Positions 25,851 through 34,416 of a DNA stretch of 64,000 nucleotides are shown here, piece by piece; the first letter of the stretch is position 1; each line of letters opens with the position of its first letter. The stretch lies in assembly GCF_008271745.1 (NCBI RefSeq), contig NZ_VKKZ01000026.1:1-64000 (forward strand), written 5' to 3'. Below the pieces are notes generated by a model. It made no database searches. It was given only the letters and a program-made list of their open reading frames with translations, and had not been told where the DNA came from. This DNA is from Rufibacter glacialis. GTDB lineage: Bacteria; Bacteroidota; Bacteroidia; Cytophagales; Hymenobacteraceae. A program made the translations under genes and the position numbers.

Positions 25851-26153
25851 CTACTCTTCTTTCTGTTTAAGCAAATGGTCTACATTGGCAATGCCTAAGC
25901 CTGCCAATACGCGGGTTTGAACGGTTAAAGCGCCAATTAAGCGCACCTCTGGTTGTGGCCATTTCCTGATCAGGGTAGGAATGGCCAGAATGCCCGCCTC
26001 TTCGGCTTTGTCTGGGTGTTCCTGAATGTCAATTATCTCAAGCTGGAAATCACCGGGGAAGTATTTTTTAAGGATAGCATTTAAATTTTCTTCAGCGCCT
26101 ACAGAGGTAGTGCTGTTTCTATTTATATACAGTTGTATCCAATAATTAGTCAT
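25851..26153 (-). CDS. kaiB: KaiB-like protein
   Basis: About 100 residues from ATG 26153 (MTNYWIQLYINRNS); an upstream in-frame start at 26207 would add 18 residues without family character. The sequence matches the thioredoxin-like KaiB pattern: strand 1 IQLYINRNSTTSVGAEENLNAI, strand 2 LEIIDIQEHPDKAEEAGILAIPTLIRKWPQPEVRLIGAL. In cyanobacteria KaiB changes fold and binds the KaiC CI ring. Here it follows kaiC directly on the same strand (about 67 bp), and no kaiA is seen. Probably regulates the KaiC protein in a clock-like or stress-response timer; exact role is inferred. Confidence 0.88.
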   Translation of the reverse strand: MTNYWIQLYINRNSTTSVGAEENLNAILKKYFPGDFQLEIIDIQEHPDKAEEAGILAIPTLIRKWPQPEVRLIGALTVQTRVLAGLGIANVDHLLKQKEE

Positions 26154-26220
26154 TATTTCTTCATCTAGGGCCTTCGCAGTTTCTCTCAGACCAATGTTGT
26201 CTCTCAATAAGAGAGCCTGG

Positions 26221-27672
26221 CTAGGCTACTATTGGGGTATGTGAGAGCAGGCCGCTTATGCCGGTAATGGGTTGGCCAATCTGCATTCCTTCCGCGTCAA
26301 TTAAAATCCGCCGTATAGAGGCGTCATGTCTGGAGCCACGCATCTTGAGCACCGTGATACTCCGTTGCATTTCACCGGTCAGTTCCACGTATCTCAATAG
26401 AATGATGGTATCTGTGATGGTGGCAATGTCTCCTTCCGTGATAGAAGCGCCGCCGGTGAGCATGTGGGTGGTGGCGGTGAACAGGGTGGTGATTCCTTCG
26501 TGCTTCAGAAAATTAGTGAGCGCCACCACAAACTCCTGAAACCCCTTCTCTGACGGATTCCGGGTCAAGGCCGAAATGCTGTCAAGGGCAATGCGGTCAG
26601 GTTTGAACTCTTTGATAAGCTCCTGGATGGAGATCAGGTGATCTTCCAGGGAGGAAACCTCCGGATACGTAGAGACCACCTTCAGGAAACCATCTGCCTC
26701 CAGCTGCTCCAGGTCCTGGCCCCATCCTTGGGCGTTTCTGAAAATCTGCTCCTTGCTTTCTTCAAAAGCCAGGAGCAGGCTGCGCTCTTTTTTCTCTTTG
26801 GCGCCGTTTATGAAATTAGCGGCCAATAACGTTTTGCCTGCACCGGTGGCCCCAGAGACCAGGATAATAGAACCTTTGAAGAAACCGCCGCCACACATTT
26901 GGTCCAGTTCCGGTACCCCAGATGATACGCGCAGGTTGGAGGCGTGCTGGGTTAGCTTCATGGCTGAGATAGGAACGATCACAATGGCATGGTGGGGAAC
27001 AATGGTAAAAGGGTTTTCGCCTTTCACGTGGTTGCTGCCCCTGAATTTGAGGATCTCAATGGTGCGCCTGCGCCGCTCATTGGTGAGTACATTGCGCAGA
27101 ATCATGACATTGTCGGCCAGGAACTCTTCCACCCCGTACCGGGAAATGGAACCATATTCCTCTGTGCGCTCCGTGGTGATGAGGGCGGTGGCTTTCAGGC
27201 GTCTGAGCGTCATGGTCACCTTAGACATTTCCTGCCTGATGATGTTATGCTCAGGAAAGTGGGTGAAGATGCTGCCAATAGAGTCAATGACTACCCGCTG
27301 GGCATTGTTTTTAGTGATCGCCCTTTCCAGCCGTATCCTGAAAGCGCTTAAATCAAATTCACCAATGGTAATGACATCTTCTTCCTTGGGAGAGGCGTCT
27401 ATAAACGTCCATTTCCCTTCAGACTCCCATTGGTCTATGTCCCAGCCAAACCCTTTCAGGTCATTCCTGATGTCTTCTACCTGCTCCTCAAAAGTCACAA
27501 ATACCCCTTTCTGGTTGAACTTTAGAATGCCCATGGCCAGAAACTGAGCGCCGAACAACGTTTTGGCGCTCCCAGAACTGCCAGCTAAGAGGGTGGTGCG
27601 GCCCACAGGCAAACCACCCTCTGAAATAAGGTCAAAGGCGTCAATACCTGTCTGAAGTTTGGGAATGCTCAT
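26221..27672 (-). CDS. kaiC: KaiC-like two-domain ATPase
   Basis: A 483-residue protein with two RecA-like domains. CI: Walker A GSSGSAKT at 31-38 and catalytic Glu pair E62-E63. CII: Walker A GATGAGKT at 274-281 and Glu pair E304-E305. Conserved RGSNH (211-215) and KMRGSRHD (443-450) match the R-loops of KaiC. At the CII phosphosite the cyanobacterial SHIST-type sequence is EGDIAT: Thr418 (T432 equivalent) and Thr412 (T426 equivalent) are kept, but the S431 position is Ala417. The C-terminal tail that binds KaiA is short (ends ISGLLSHTPIVA) and no kaiA is present. Likely a hexameric ATPase working with the adjacent KaiB. Confidence 0.92.
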   Translation of the reverse strand: MSIPKLQTGIDAFDLISEGGLPVGRTTLLAGSSGSAKTLFGAQFLAMGILKFNQKGVFVTFEEQVEDIRNDLKGFGWDIDQWESEGKWTFIDASPKEEDVITIGEFDLSAFRIRLERAITKNNAQRVVIDSIGSIFTHFPEHNIIRQEMSKVTMTLRRLKATALITTERTEEYGSISRYGVEEFLADNVMILRNVLTNERRRRTIEILKFRGSNHVKGENPFTIVPHHAIVIVPISAMKLTQHASNLRVSSGVPELDQMCGGGFFKGSIILVSGATGAGKTLLAANFINGAKEKKERSLLLAFEESKEQIFRNAQGWGQDLEQLEADGFLKVVSTYPEVSSLEDHLISIQELIKEFKPDRIALDSISALTRNPSEKGFQEFVVALTNFLKHEGITTLFTATTHMLTGGASITEGDIATITDTIILLRYVELTGEMQRSITVLKMRGSRHDASIRRILIDAEGMQIGQPITGISGLLSHTPIVA

Positions 27673-28268
27673 AAATGGATGGCTAAAAGTGAAGGCTGGG
27701 GGTGAGGTGGCAAGGGGTAAACGGACTGGTTTGCCCGTGTCTGGAGGTAAAAGTAGGAAAGGAACGCCAATAAAAGAAAAGCAGCAGAATTTAGGGAAGC
27801 TTCGCAGAGAGGAGAACTGAGGAAAGAGGCTGCGCTTCCAGTCCGGGATTTTTGAAGAAGGGAGGGTTTTCTTTGCCTTGATAGAAAGGGGATGCTTTAA
27901 GTAAGTTATGCTAGGTTAGGCTAATAAAGGCCTCCAGAGATAAGTTCAGCCGCAAGGGGCAGCGTGTTTTTTAAAGGAGGGAGAGCTTAGGTGTGGGCAA
28001 GGGTAGTTTCTGTAGTAAGAATAAGGATGGAGGACCTGCTTTTAAGTTGGATTTTTAGAAAAAGGGCCTCTTAGGATTTCCCCTTGTTCTGATAACGAAA
28101 CTCCTGAAAAGAGGAAGGAGATGTTTTCCCCAGTTTTTGTGTAACCCTCTTAGCAGAAAAGCCGGGTGTTTACCTAAAACCCTGTCTTCACCAACCTTTC
28201 CCATTGCCGGGAGTACATATCAGATCATGCATCTGAATTATCTGTCTAACTAAATAAACAGCATTCTT
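27673..28268. other. Intergenic region upstream of kaiC and the GlcG-like gene
   Basis: 596 bp between divergent genes; must hold both promoters. No repeat, RNA or gene recognised. Confidence 0.4.
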
Positions 28269-28670
28269 ATGGGTATAACACTGGAACAGGCCGATAAGGC
28301 CATACGGGCAGCTCTGGAGAAGGCCCAGGAGTTGAACCTGAAGATGAACATCGCCGTGGTGGATGCCGGGGCGAACCTGACGGCTTTCGCCCGTATGGAC
28401 GGTGCCTGGCTGGGCTCCATAGACATCGCCATCCGCAAGGCGAGAACGGCTCGGTATTTTGACATGCCCACCGGCGACCTGGGGCAAGCCTCGCAGCCGG
28501 GCGGTCCGCTCTACCACATAGAGCACTCCAACGGCGGACTCATTACCTTTCCCGGAGGGCTCCCGATCATGGGGGAAAACGGAGAGGTCATTGGAGCTAT
28601 TGGGGTGTCTGGAAGCACGGTGGAGAATGACCATACGGTGGCCGAGGCCGGTAGGAAGGCCATTTCCTAA
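28269..28670 (+). CDS. GlcG/HbpS-family protein
   Basis: A 133-residue single-domain protein. The pattern [45 protein letters not shown] and the C-terminal [22 protein letters not shown] are the hallmarks of the GlcG/HbpS (DUF336) family. HbpS binds haem or iron and is linked to oxidative-stress sensing in Streptomyces; GlcG is found in glycolate loci. No signal peptide, so cytoplasmic. Binding residues cannot be fixed from sequence alone. Stands alone, followed by a terminator 34 bp after the stop. Confidence 0.9.
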   Translation: MGITLEQADKAIRAALEKAQELNLKMNIAVVDAGANLTAFARMDGAWLGSIDIAIRKARTARYFDMPTGDLGQASQPGGPLYHIEHSNGGLITFPGGLPIMGENGEVIGAIGVSGSTVENDHTVAEAGRKAIS

Positions 28671-28703
28671 CAATAGTGTGATCTGAGGTTATCTTCCTCT
28701 GGC

Positions 28704-28735
28704 AAGGCCCTTCAACTTGAGGGGCCTTTTTGTTT
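28704..28735 (+). terminator. Terminator of the GlcG-like gene
   Basis: Stem AAGGCCC (28704-28710) / GGGCCTT (28722-28728), then TTTGTTTTT. Confidence 0.75.
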
Positions 28736-29053
28736 TTAACTGAATTGTAATAAAAGGCTATGGTAAATAGGCTGAACCAACGATTACAACTTATCACCTA
28801 GGACAGGGATGGTTCTGATGCGGCACCAGCTAAAGAGATAGTTTGGGGCTTTATGGTCCATTTCCCCCTCCAATAAGAATCTCCGTTTTGAGGTTTGGTT
28901 GCGTTGGACCTTTATACTTAGGTTTGGGTCAGGTTTGAACATGTTGTGTCCGTTACCTGGAAGCCAAGGGTAGGGAAGAGGCCGGCCGTGGCTCGTTGTT
29001 GAATAGGCTACCCAGCGTAATTCAACCCCATAAAATGCTACAGCGCAAAATGA

Positions 29054-29087
29054 TTAAGGGGCAACCACCGCAGTAGTTGCCCCTTAA
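29054..29087. terminator. Terminator-like hairpin without an adjacent gene
   Basis: Perfect 12-bp stem TTAAGGGGCAAC (29054-29065) / GTTGCCCCTTAA (29076-29087), 10-nt loop, followed on + by AGTTTTCTTC. It is 126 bp past the stop of the minus-strand gene at 29212, so it may serve that gene, or end an RNA transcribed from 28740-29050. Confidence 0.5.
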
Positions 29088-29211
29088 AGTTTTCTTCAAT
29101 CTTTGCTGCCTATGTCACCGGAGAATGACAATTACCCTTTACTGCTTTAGAGCTGCTTGTTTACCCTGCCTGAAGCAAGAAATTATTAGGAAAGCCCTGG
29201 GAAGGGAGTTG

Positions 29212-29580
29212 TCAGATGCGGTCTGAGGTGTTGGCTTTTCCTGCCGGTTCAAAGTGCGTCGCTTGTTTGATGGTTTTCCCTTTCCCTTCGGCGTCCTCAT
29301 AAGAGCGTTCCTCCACCTCTACTGAAAGGGTTTTTCCCTTCAACTCCTTCGTGTCTACCTCAGTTTTTTCTATCCCCAGGGCTTTCAGAAAGGAAGCCAG
29401 AATCGGCTGTCCCGGCTCGCTTAGGTAGAAGCGCTGATTCACGAAACCCTCCTCATTCTCCAGGCGGCAGTTGATAAAGGGGATATCCTTGTTCTCGCTC
29501 TTTCCTTCTTCCACCTCCGTTACCGTTACTACGTGACGGCCTTCCGCCAAAAAGGGCTTTTCTTCTATCTTCAGTTTCAT
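29212..29580 (-). CDS. Acidic protein of unknown function
   Basis: A 122-residue cytoplasmic protein, highly charged, with no Cys other than one near residue 38 (FINCRLENEEGF). Its pattern (an opening beta hairpin AEGRHVVTVTEVEEGKSENKDIPFINCRLEN, then a helix PILASFLKALGIEK and a third strand TLSVEVEERSYEDAEGKGK) looks like an OB-type or DUF669-like fold found in phage and mobile-element proteins that handle single-stranded DNA. That is a resemblance only. No other phage gene is nearby. A single gene with its own spacer on both sides. Confidence 0.65.
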   Translation of the reverse strand: MKLKIEEKPFLAEGRHVVTVTEVEEGKSENKDIPFINCRLENEEGFVNQRFYLSEPGQPILASFLKALGIEKTEVDTKELKGKTLSVEVEERSYEDAEGKGKTIKQATHFEPAGKANTSDRI

Positions 29581-29793
29581 ATTCTTTTCCTTTTGTTTGC
29601 TAATAAAATACGCATATTAAGCCCATTGGTTACTGAATAATATTGAAAAAGCTTGTGGTTTGCTAATTCTTTTAGCTTTGTGAGGCTTGGCTTGGGTTCT
29701 CTTATGTTAGAGGAGTCATTATAGTGGAGTTGAGTCCTGCTCTATCCAGTACCTTGCTTTCCCGGTGGAGGGCTTCTGTAGGCAAATAAAAAA

Positions 29794-29825
29794 AGCCACT
29801 CACAAGTTTTATCTCGTAAGTGGCT
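29794..29825 (-). terminator. Terminator of tRNA-Asn
   Basis: Stem AGCCACT (29794-29800) / AGTGGCT (29819-29825), loop of 18 nt, followed on the minus strand by TTTTTTTATTT. Begins 12 bp after the tRNA 3' end. Confidence 0.8.
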
Positions 29826-29836
29826 TATTTCCAGCG

Positions 29837-29910
29837 CTCCCCCTCTTGGGCTCGAACCAAGGACCCCATGATTAACAGTCATGTGCTCTAACCGACTGAG
29901 CTAAGGAGGA
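29837..29910 (-). tRNA. tRNA-Asn (anticodon GTT)
   Basis: A 74-nt cloverleaf on the minus strand. Acceptor TCCTCCT pairs with AGGGGGA, discriminator G; D arm GCTCAGTCGGTTAGAGC; anticodon stem CATGA/TCATG with loop CTGTTAA, anticodon GTT; T arm CTTGG-TTCGAGC-CCAAG. CCA is not encoded. Terminator follows directly. Reads AAC and AAU codons. Confidence 0.95.
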
Positions 29911-30114
29911 GTTTATCATCCTAGGCGGGTAGCCTTAAATGATGATGCAAAAGTAGGGGCCGCAGGCGTAGTACGCAAGTGTTGAGTCAGAAAAATTTTA
30001 TCTTTTTTGATAAGTCTCTGAAAATGAAACCAGAAAATTTCTGTTTACCGGCCACTTTTTGAAAAACAGTCGGTAAACCCTGGCTACTGCTCCTCTCCCC
30101 GTATCTGAAACGCC

Positions 30115-31140
30115 TTAGATCGCCTCAAACTGCCGCAAAAACCGGGCATCGTTCTCGGTGAATAGGCGCAGGTCTTTGATCTGGTATTTGAGCATGGTGA
30201 TCCGCTCTATGCCCATGCCGAAGGCGAAGCCGGAAAACTCTTTGGAATCAATGCCGCAGTTCTCCAGCACATTGGGGTCTACCATACCCGAGCCGCCAAT
30301 CTCTACCCAGCCCGTTTGCTTGCAGATGTTGCAGCCCTGGCCTTTGCAGATGTGGCAGGTAATGTCAATCTCGGCGCTGGGCTCGGTGAACGGGAAGAAA
30401 GAAGGCCGGAAACGGATCTTGGTGTCTGGTCCGAACAGCTCCTGCACAAAGTAATACAAGGTGTCTTTCAGGTCTTTGAAACTCACGCCGCGGTCTATGT
30501 ACAGTCCCTCAAACTGGTGGAACATGCAGTGCGCCCGCGCCGAGATGGCCTCGTTGCGGAACACGCGGCCCGGCGACAAGGTACGGATGGGCGGCTTCTG
30601 GTGCTCCATCACGCGCACCTGCACGGTTGAGGTATGCGTGCGCAGCAGCATGTCAGGGTTTTTGCTCAGGAAGAACGTGTCCTGCATGTCGCGGGCGGGG
30701 TGGTTCTCGGGGAAGTTCAGGGCCGTGAAGTTGTGCCAGTCGTCTTCCATCTCGGGGCCTTCAGACACGTTGAACCCGATGCGCTCAAAAATACGGATGA
30801 TCTCTTCGCGCACGCGCGACAGCGGGTGGCGGGCGCCCAACGCATGGGGAACCGGCGGCAGGGTGAAGTCAAGGCCGGCCAGGGCGTCTGGCGTGGCGTT
30901 CTGCTCCAGGGCTTCCTGGGCGGTGTCCAGTTTCTGCTGGGCCAGCTGCTTGAGCTGGTTCAGTTCCTGGCCTACCTGTTTGCGCTGCTCCGGCGCCACC
31001 GTCTTCATCTCGTCAAACAGGGCGGCAATCTGGCCTTTGCGGCTCACGTAGGTGTTCCGAAAAGCTTCCAGGTGCTCTTTGTTCTCTATAGCATAAGCCT
31101 CTACCTCTTGGGTCAGGCGTTTGATGTTCTCCAATAGCAT
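30115..31140 (-). CDS. pheS: Phenylalanine-tRNA ligase alpha subunit
   Basis: A 341-residue class II aminoacyl-tRNA synthetase subunit; with PheT it charges tRNA-Phe. The N-terminal coiled-coil tRNA-binding arm is at about residues 1-85. Class II motif 1 lies in HPLSRVREEIIRIFERIGF, motif 2 in TLSPGRVFRNEAISARAHCMFHQFEGLYID, and motif 3 in GFAFGMGIERITMLKY. The Phe-binding region VEIGGSGMVDPNVLENCGID is present, as is a Cys cluster CHICKGQGCNIC typical of many bacterial PheS. Full length. pheT is not adjacent, as is common in Bacteroidota. Essential housekeeping gene. Confidence 0.97.
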   Translation of the reverse strand: MLLENIKRLTQEVEAYAIENKEHLEAFRNTYVSRKGQIAALFDEMKTVAPEQRKQVGQELNQLKQLAQQKLDTAQEALEQNATPDALAGLDFTLPPVPHALGARHPLSRVREEIIRIFERIGFNVSEGPEMEDDWHNFTALNFPENHPARDMQDTFFLSKNPDMLLRTHTSTVQVRVMEHQKPPIRTLSPGRVFRNEAISARAHCMFHQFEGLYIDRGVSFKDLKDTLYYFVQELFGPDTKIRFRPSFFPFTEPSAEIDITCHICKGQGCNICKQTGWVEIGGSGMVDPNVLENCGIDSKEFSGFAFGMGIERITMLKYQIKDLRLFTENDARFLRQFEAI

Positions 31141-31456
31141 GGCGCAAAGATAAAGAAGTAATAGAGATTGTGTACCGTTTTGTAGGCAAGACCTTCCGGC
31201 TGGGTTTTCGCCCGCGGGCGGAAGGCGCCAAGCACCATCCTTTTAGGCTAATTTTCTGAAAATCAGCCGTAAAATGCTTTCTTTGAGTCAGAGAATACGC
31301 TCAAAATTTGAAGTAAGATGGTAGGTAAACGGAATCAATTTCTTCATTCACCTACGGCAACCGGCCGTTCACCTACTTTCTGTGGGCCTTGGCCTACTTC
31401 CCGTTGTGCCACGACAAGCGACCCTCTACTTTTGGGACATACTTCAGAACAAGGTT
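31141..31456. other. Intergenic region upstream of pheS and the LiaF-like gene
   Basis: 316 bp between divergent genes. Holds a near-palindrome of the dispersed family (31241-31274). Frames here overlapping the LiaF-like gene lack protein character. Confidence 0.4.
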
Positions 31457-32257
31457 ATGGAAAATCAACACATAAAAAGAACCGGGAGCTGCCAGGGATG
31501 GGGAGGCACCACCACCCGAGGAGGCCGGGTAGCCGGTGGGTTGTTGGTGGTAGGCATAGGGGCTGTGTTGCTGGCCTACCAGCTAAACGCGATTGTGTTG
31601 CCGCGGTGGGTGTTCTCCTGGAAGGTCTTGATCATCGTGATAGGATTGATTTCCGGAATCCGGCATTCTTTCCGCAACCCGGGGTGGATCTTTCCGGTGC
31701 TCATTGGCGGTGTGTTCCTGCTGGAAGACCTGCTGCCGGGCGTCTCCATCAAGCGGTACATCTGGCCAGCCATTATCATGGCCGGAGGACTCTGGCTCAT
31801 TTTCAAGCCCCGGCATCCGTTTGAGGAGAATTTCAGGAACAGAAGACCCATGGGAACCAGGTTCCGCGGACCCCAGCCTCCGCCCCAGAGTGCCCCCTAC
31901 AACGCCACCGCCAGCCATGATGATTTTCTCAAAGCCACGGCCATCTTCGGGGGCATTAAAAAGAACGTTTTCACGAAAGACTTCAAGGGGGGGGACATTG
32001 TGACCTTCTGCGGCGGCGCCGAATACAACCTCACGCACGCTGACTTGCAGGGCGAAGTCATCATTAACATCAATGAGGTGTTCGGGGGAGTGAGCCTCAT
32101 CATTCCGCCGCATTGGAAAGTGCGTTCTGAGGTGGTGACGGTGTTTGGCGGGATTGACGACAAACGAGCCTTTGTAGAGGCAGCCCTGGAATCTGACAAA
32201 GTATTGATCCTCAAGGGAACCGTGTTCTTTGGCGGTATTGAGCTCAAAAGTTATTAA
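31457..32257 (+). CDS. LiaF-like (YvqF) membrane protein
   Basis: A 266-residue protein; start chosen at ATG 31457 because the 25 residues upstream in the frame have no family character. Four membrane helices (GGLLVVGIGAVLLAYQL, WVFSWKVLIIVIGLISGI, GWIFPVLIGGVFLLEDLL, YIWPAIIMAGGLWLIF) are followed by a soluble beta-helix-like DUF2154/LiaF C-terminal domain with repeated FGGIKKNV, CGGAEYNL, FGGVSLII, FGGIDDKR, FGGIELKSY motifs. LiaF-type proteins regulate cell-envelope stress two-component systems; the histidine kinase and response regulator genes follow 50 bp later on the same strand, which supports the same logic here. Confidence 0.88.
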   Translation: MENQHIKRTGSCQGWGGTTTRGGRVAGGLLVVGIGAVLLAYQLNAIVLPRWVFSWKVLIIVIGLISGIRHSFRNPGWIFPVLIGGVFLLEDLLPGVSIKRYIWPAIIMAGGLWLIFKPRHPFEENFRNRRPMGTRFRGPQPPPQSAPYNATASHDDFLKATAIFGGIKKNVFTKDFKGGDIVTFCGGAEYNLTHADLQGEVIININEVFGGVSLIIPPHWKVRSEVVTVFGGIDDKRAFVEAALESDKVLILKGTVFFGGIELKSY

Positions 32258-32307
32258 ACCGCTTACCTACCTGTCTTTCCACCTGTTTTCAAAAAGCTGT
32301 CTCGTGT

Positions 32308-33333
32308 ATGTCTTCTCTTAAGGTGATTCTGCTGTACCTGGGTTGGGCCCTGCTTTGGGCGGTGGTGCAGACCCTGGTGATCCAAGAGGCCGGTTACCCG
32401 GTGGGCCTGGCCTGGAAAGACGCTTCCCTGAGCAGTGGCCTGGTGGTGGGCAGCGGCTACGTGATGTCTTTGGCGTTGCGCTTTTACCGGCCGGGGGGCC
32501 TACAGGTGGTGTACCTGATGGGCTGGAGCCTGGGGGTGGCCATGATCAGCTTGGTGCTTTGGGAAACAGGAATGGAGTACCTATTAAGTCCGCAGGAAGC
32601 GTATCTGGCTTTCGTAGAACAGACCTTTTTTGTGCGGCTGGCGTTTGCCTGGCTTATGATCCTGTTCATTGTGCTGCAGAACTGGCTCTGTTTCTACGCC
32701 CTTGAAAAGCAGGAAGCCGAGGAGCGAAAAACCGCCACCGAGAAACTGGCCCGCGAGGCGGAGCTGTTCAACCTGCGCCAGCAATTGCAGCCGCACTTCC
32801 TGTTCAACAGCCTCAATTCCATCAGTGCACTGGTGAAAACCCAGCCCGACCAGGCTAAGAAAATGGTGCAGCAACTCTCAGATTTCCTGCGGGGCACGCT
32901 ACGCAAAGACGACCAGACCATGGTACCCTTGGCGGATGAACTGCAGCACCTGCAGATTTACCTGGAGATTGAGAAAGTACGCTTCGGGCACCGGTTGCAG
33001 ACCCAGGTGGACTACCAGGAGGAGAGTCTCCCGCTGCAGTTGCCGTACCTGCTGCTGCAGCCCATTGTGGAAAACGCCATCAAGTTCGGGCTCTATGACA
33101 CCATTGACGACATCCTCATCCAGATCACTGCCACCCGGCAGGACTCCCTGCTGGTCATCAGCACCCAGAACCCTTTTGACTCGGCGCTGCTGCAACACAA
33201 GCAGGGCACCGGATTCGGGCTGGAGTCTGTGCGCCGACGCCTGTACCTGTTGTACGCCCGCACAGACCTGCTTTCTACCCATCAGCAAGACAACGTTTTT
33301 ATCACCACGGTTAAAATCCCACAGAAGCCATGA
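32308..33333 (+). CDS. LytS-type sensor histidine kinase
   Basis: A 341-residue membrane kinase. Four hydrophobic segments in residues 1-130 form the sensor part, with no large external loop. The His_kinase (PF06580) motif QQLQPHFLFNSLNSISALV has the phospho-acceptor His at residue 163. The ATP-binding domain shows PIVENAIKFGL (N box) and GTGFGLESVRRRLYLLY (G box). It works with the response regulator whose ATG overlaps its stop by four bases. A LiaF-like protein is encoded just upstream. Envelope-stress sensing is the likely role (inference). Confidence 0.93.
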   Translation: MSSLKVILLYLGWALLWAVVQTLVIQEAGYPVGLAWKDASLSSGLVVGSGYVMSLALRFYRPGGLQVVYLMGWSLGVAMISLVLWETGMEYLLSPQEAYLAFVEQTFFVRLAFAWLMILFIVLQNWLCFYALEKQEAEERKTATEKLAREAELFNLRQQLQPHFLFNSLNSISALVKTQPDQAKKMVQQLSDFLRGTLRKDDQTMVPLADELQHLQIYLEIEKVRFGHRLQTQVDYQEESLPLQLPYLLLQPIVENAIKFGLYDTIDDILIQITATRQDSLLVISTQNPFDSALLQHKQGTGFGLESVRRRLYLLYARTDLLSTHQQDNVFITTVKIPQKP

Positions 33334-34073
33334 TCAAGTGCCTGGTAATTGATGACGAACCTTTGGCCCGCAGCATTGTCTGCGAGTACCTGCAGAAGCA
33401 CCCAGACCTGGAGATCGTGCAGGAGTGCAGCAACGGTTTCGAGGGCGTGAAAGCCATTCTGCAGCACCAGCCCGGTCTGGTGTTTCTGGACATTCAGATG
33501 CCTAAGATCAACGGGTTTGAGATGCTGGAACTGGTAGAGGCCGTGCCCGGCGTGATCTTCACCACCGCCTTTGATGAGTATGCCATCAAAGCCTTTGAGA
33601 CCAACGCCGTAGACTACCTGCTCAAACCCTTCACCCAGGAGCGTTTTGACGCCGCTTTAAAGAAATGGCGGCAGAAACAGCAGCAGCCGGTACCGGAGGC
33701 AGCGGTGAAGGTGCTGGAGGAAGTCCCCGCCAAGCAGCCCGAAGAACAGGTGCGCATTGTGGTGAAGGTGCACAACGACATCCGGATCATTCCCGTGCAC
33801 GACATCCACTACCTGGAGGCCTATGACGATTATGTGAAAGTCCATACGGCCTCTGGCTGCTACCTGAAGAAGAAAACCATGGGCTACTATGAGAAAACCC
33901 TGGAGAAGAGCAAGTTTGTGCGCGTGCACCGCTCGTACCTGCTGGCCCTGGACCAGCTCACCCGCATTGAGCCGCTGGAGAAAGAAACCCACGTGGCCCT
34001 GCTGCGCAACGGTACCCGCCTGCCCCTCAGCAAAACCGGGTATGCCAGATTGAAGGCCGTTTTAGGAATCTAA
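33330..34073 (+). CDS. LytTR-family response regulator
   Basis: A 247-residue cytoplasmic regulator. Receiver domain residues 1-120: DDE at residues 8-10 (IDDEPLA), phospho-Asp54 in VFLDIQMPK, conserved Thr and Lys later (TTAFDEY, KPF). A low-complexity linker rich in Gln/Pro/Glu (about residues 112-140) leads to a LytTR DNA-binding domain (HDIHYLEAYDDYVKVHTASGCYL and KSKFVRVHRSYLLAL). The ATG overlaps the kinase stop by 4 bp (translational coupling). LytTR proteins bind direct-repeat promoters; targets here are unknown, though the LiaF-like gene in the same operon may be autoregulated. Confidence 0.94.
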   Translation: MIKCLVIDDEPLARSIVCEYLQKHPDLEIVQECSNGFEGVKAILQHQPGLVFLDIQMPKINGFEMLELVEAVPGVIFTTAFDEYAIKAFETNAVDYLLKPFTQERFDAALKKWRQKQQQPVPEAAVKVLEEVPAKQPEEQVRIVVKVHNDIRIIPVHDIHYLEAYDDYVKVHTASGCYLKKKTMGYYEKTLEKSKFVRVHRSYLLALDQLTRIEPLEKETHVALLRNGTRLPLSKTGYARLKAVLGI

Positions 34074-34416
34074 CCGCTAAACGCAAATAAAAAAACAGAA
34101 TTGTACCCTTTCTGCCGGGCCTCGGCGGAAGCCGGGTTTGCTGTGCCCTTTAGCACCCCTTTTTCCTAAACCAGCCCTGAAACAGGAAAAGCCGCAGCCA
34201 GGAATTCTCCTCTTCAACTTCCTGCCTGCAGCATTCGGGTTAGAAAAACGCTGGGAATAGTGCAGAGTTTAGGCGGTTTATTGGCTGCTTTTTTAGAAAT
34301 CAAACGAATCTTATTTTGTTGTAATTCAATGTGTTAACATGATTTTTGTATTTGGTTTGGAAACTTTGGAAACACTGAATGTTTCCTTAGGTTAGGCCCA
34401 GAATCGTCGAAAAACC
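34074..34416. other. Intergenic region upstream of the efflux operon
   Basis: 343 bp. 34290-34380 is AT-rich and carries TTTTTG (34341-34346) followed about 20 bp later by AAACTTTG (34365-34372), a plausible promoter for the TetR-efflux operon. No other feature seen. Confidence 0.4.

Larger units (their letters stand above)
28671..29211. other. Intergenic region with two hairpins
   Basis: 541 bp. Contains the GlcG terminator (28704-28735) and a second terminator-like hairpin (29054-29087) that follows no visible gene. No protein gene is supported. Confidence 0.5.

Noticed and set aside
28188-28673. 161-codon minus-strand frame over the GlcG-like gene
   Set aside because: Antisense shadow of a clear GlcG/HbpS-family gene.
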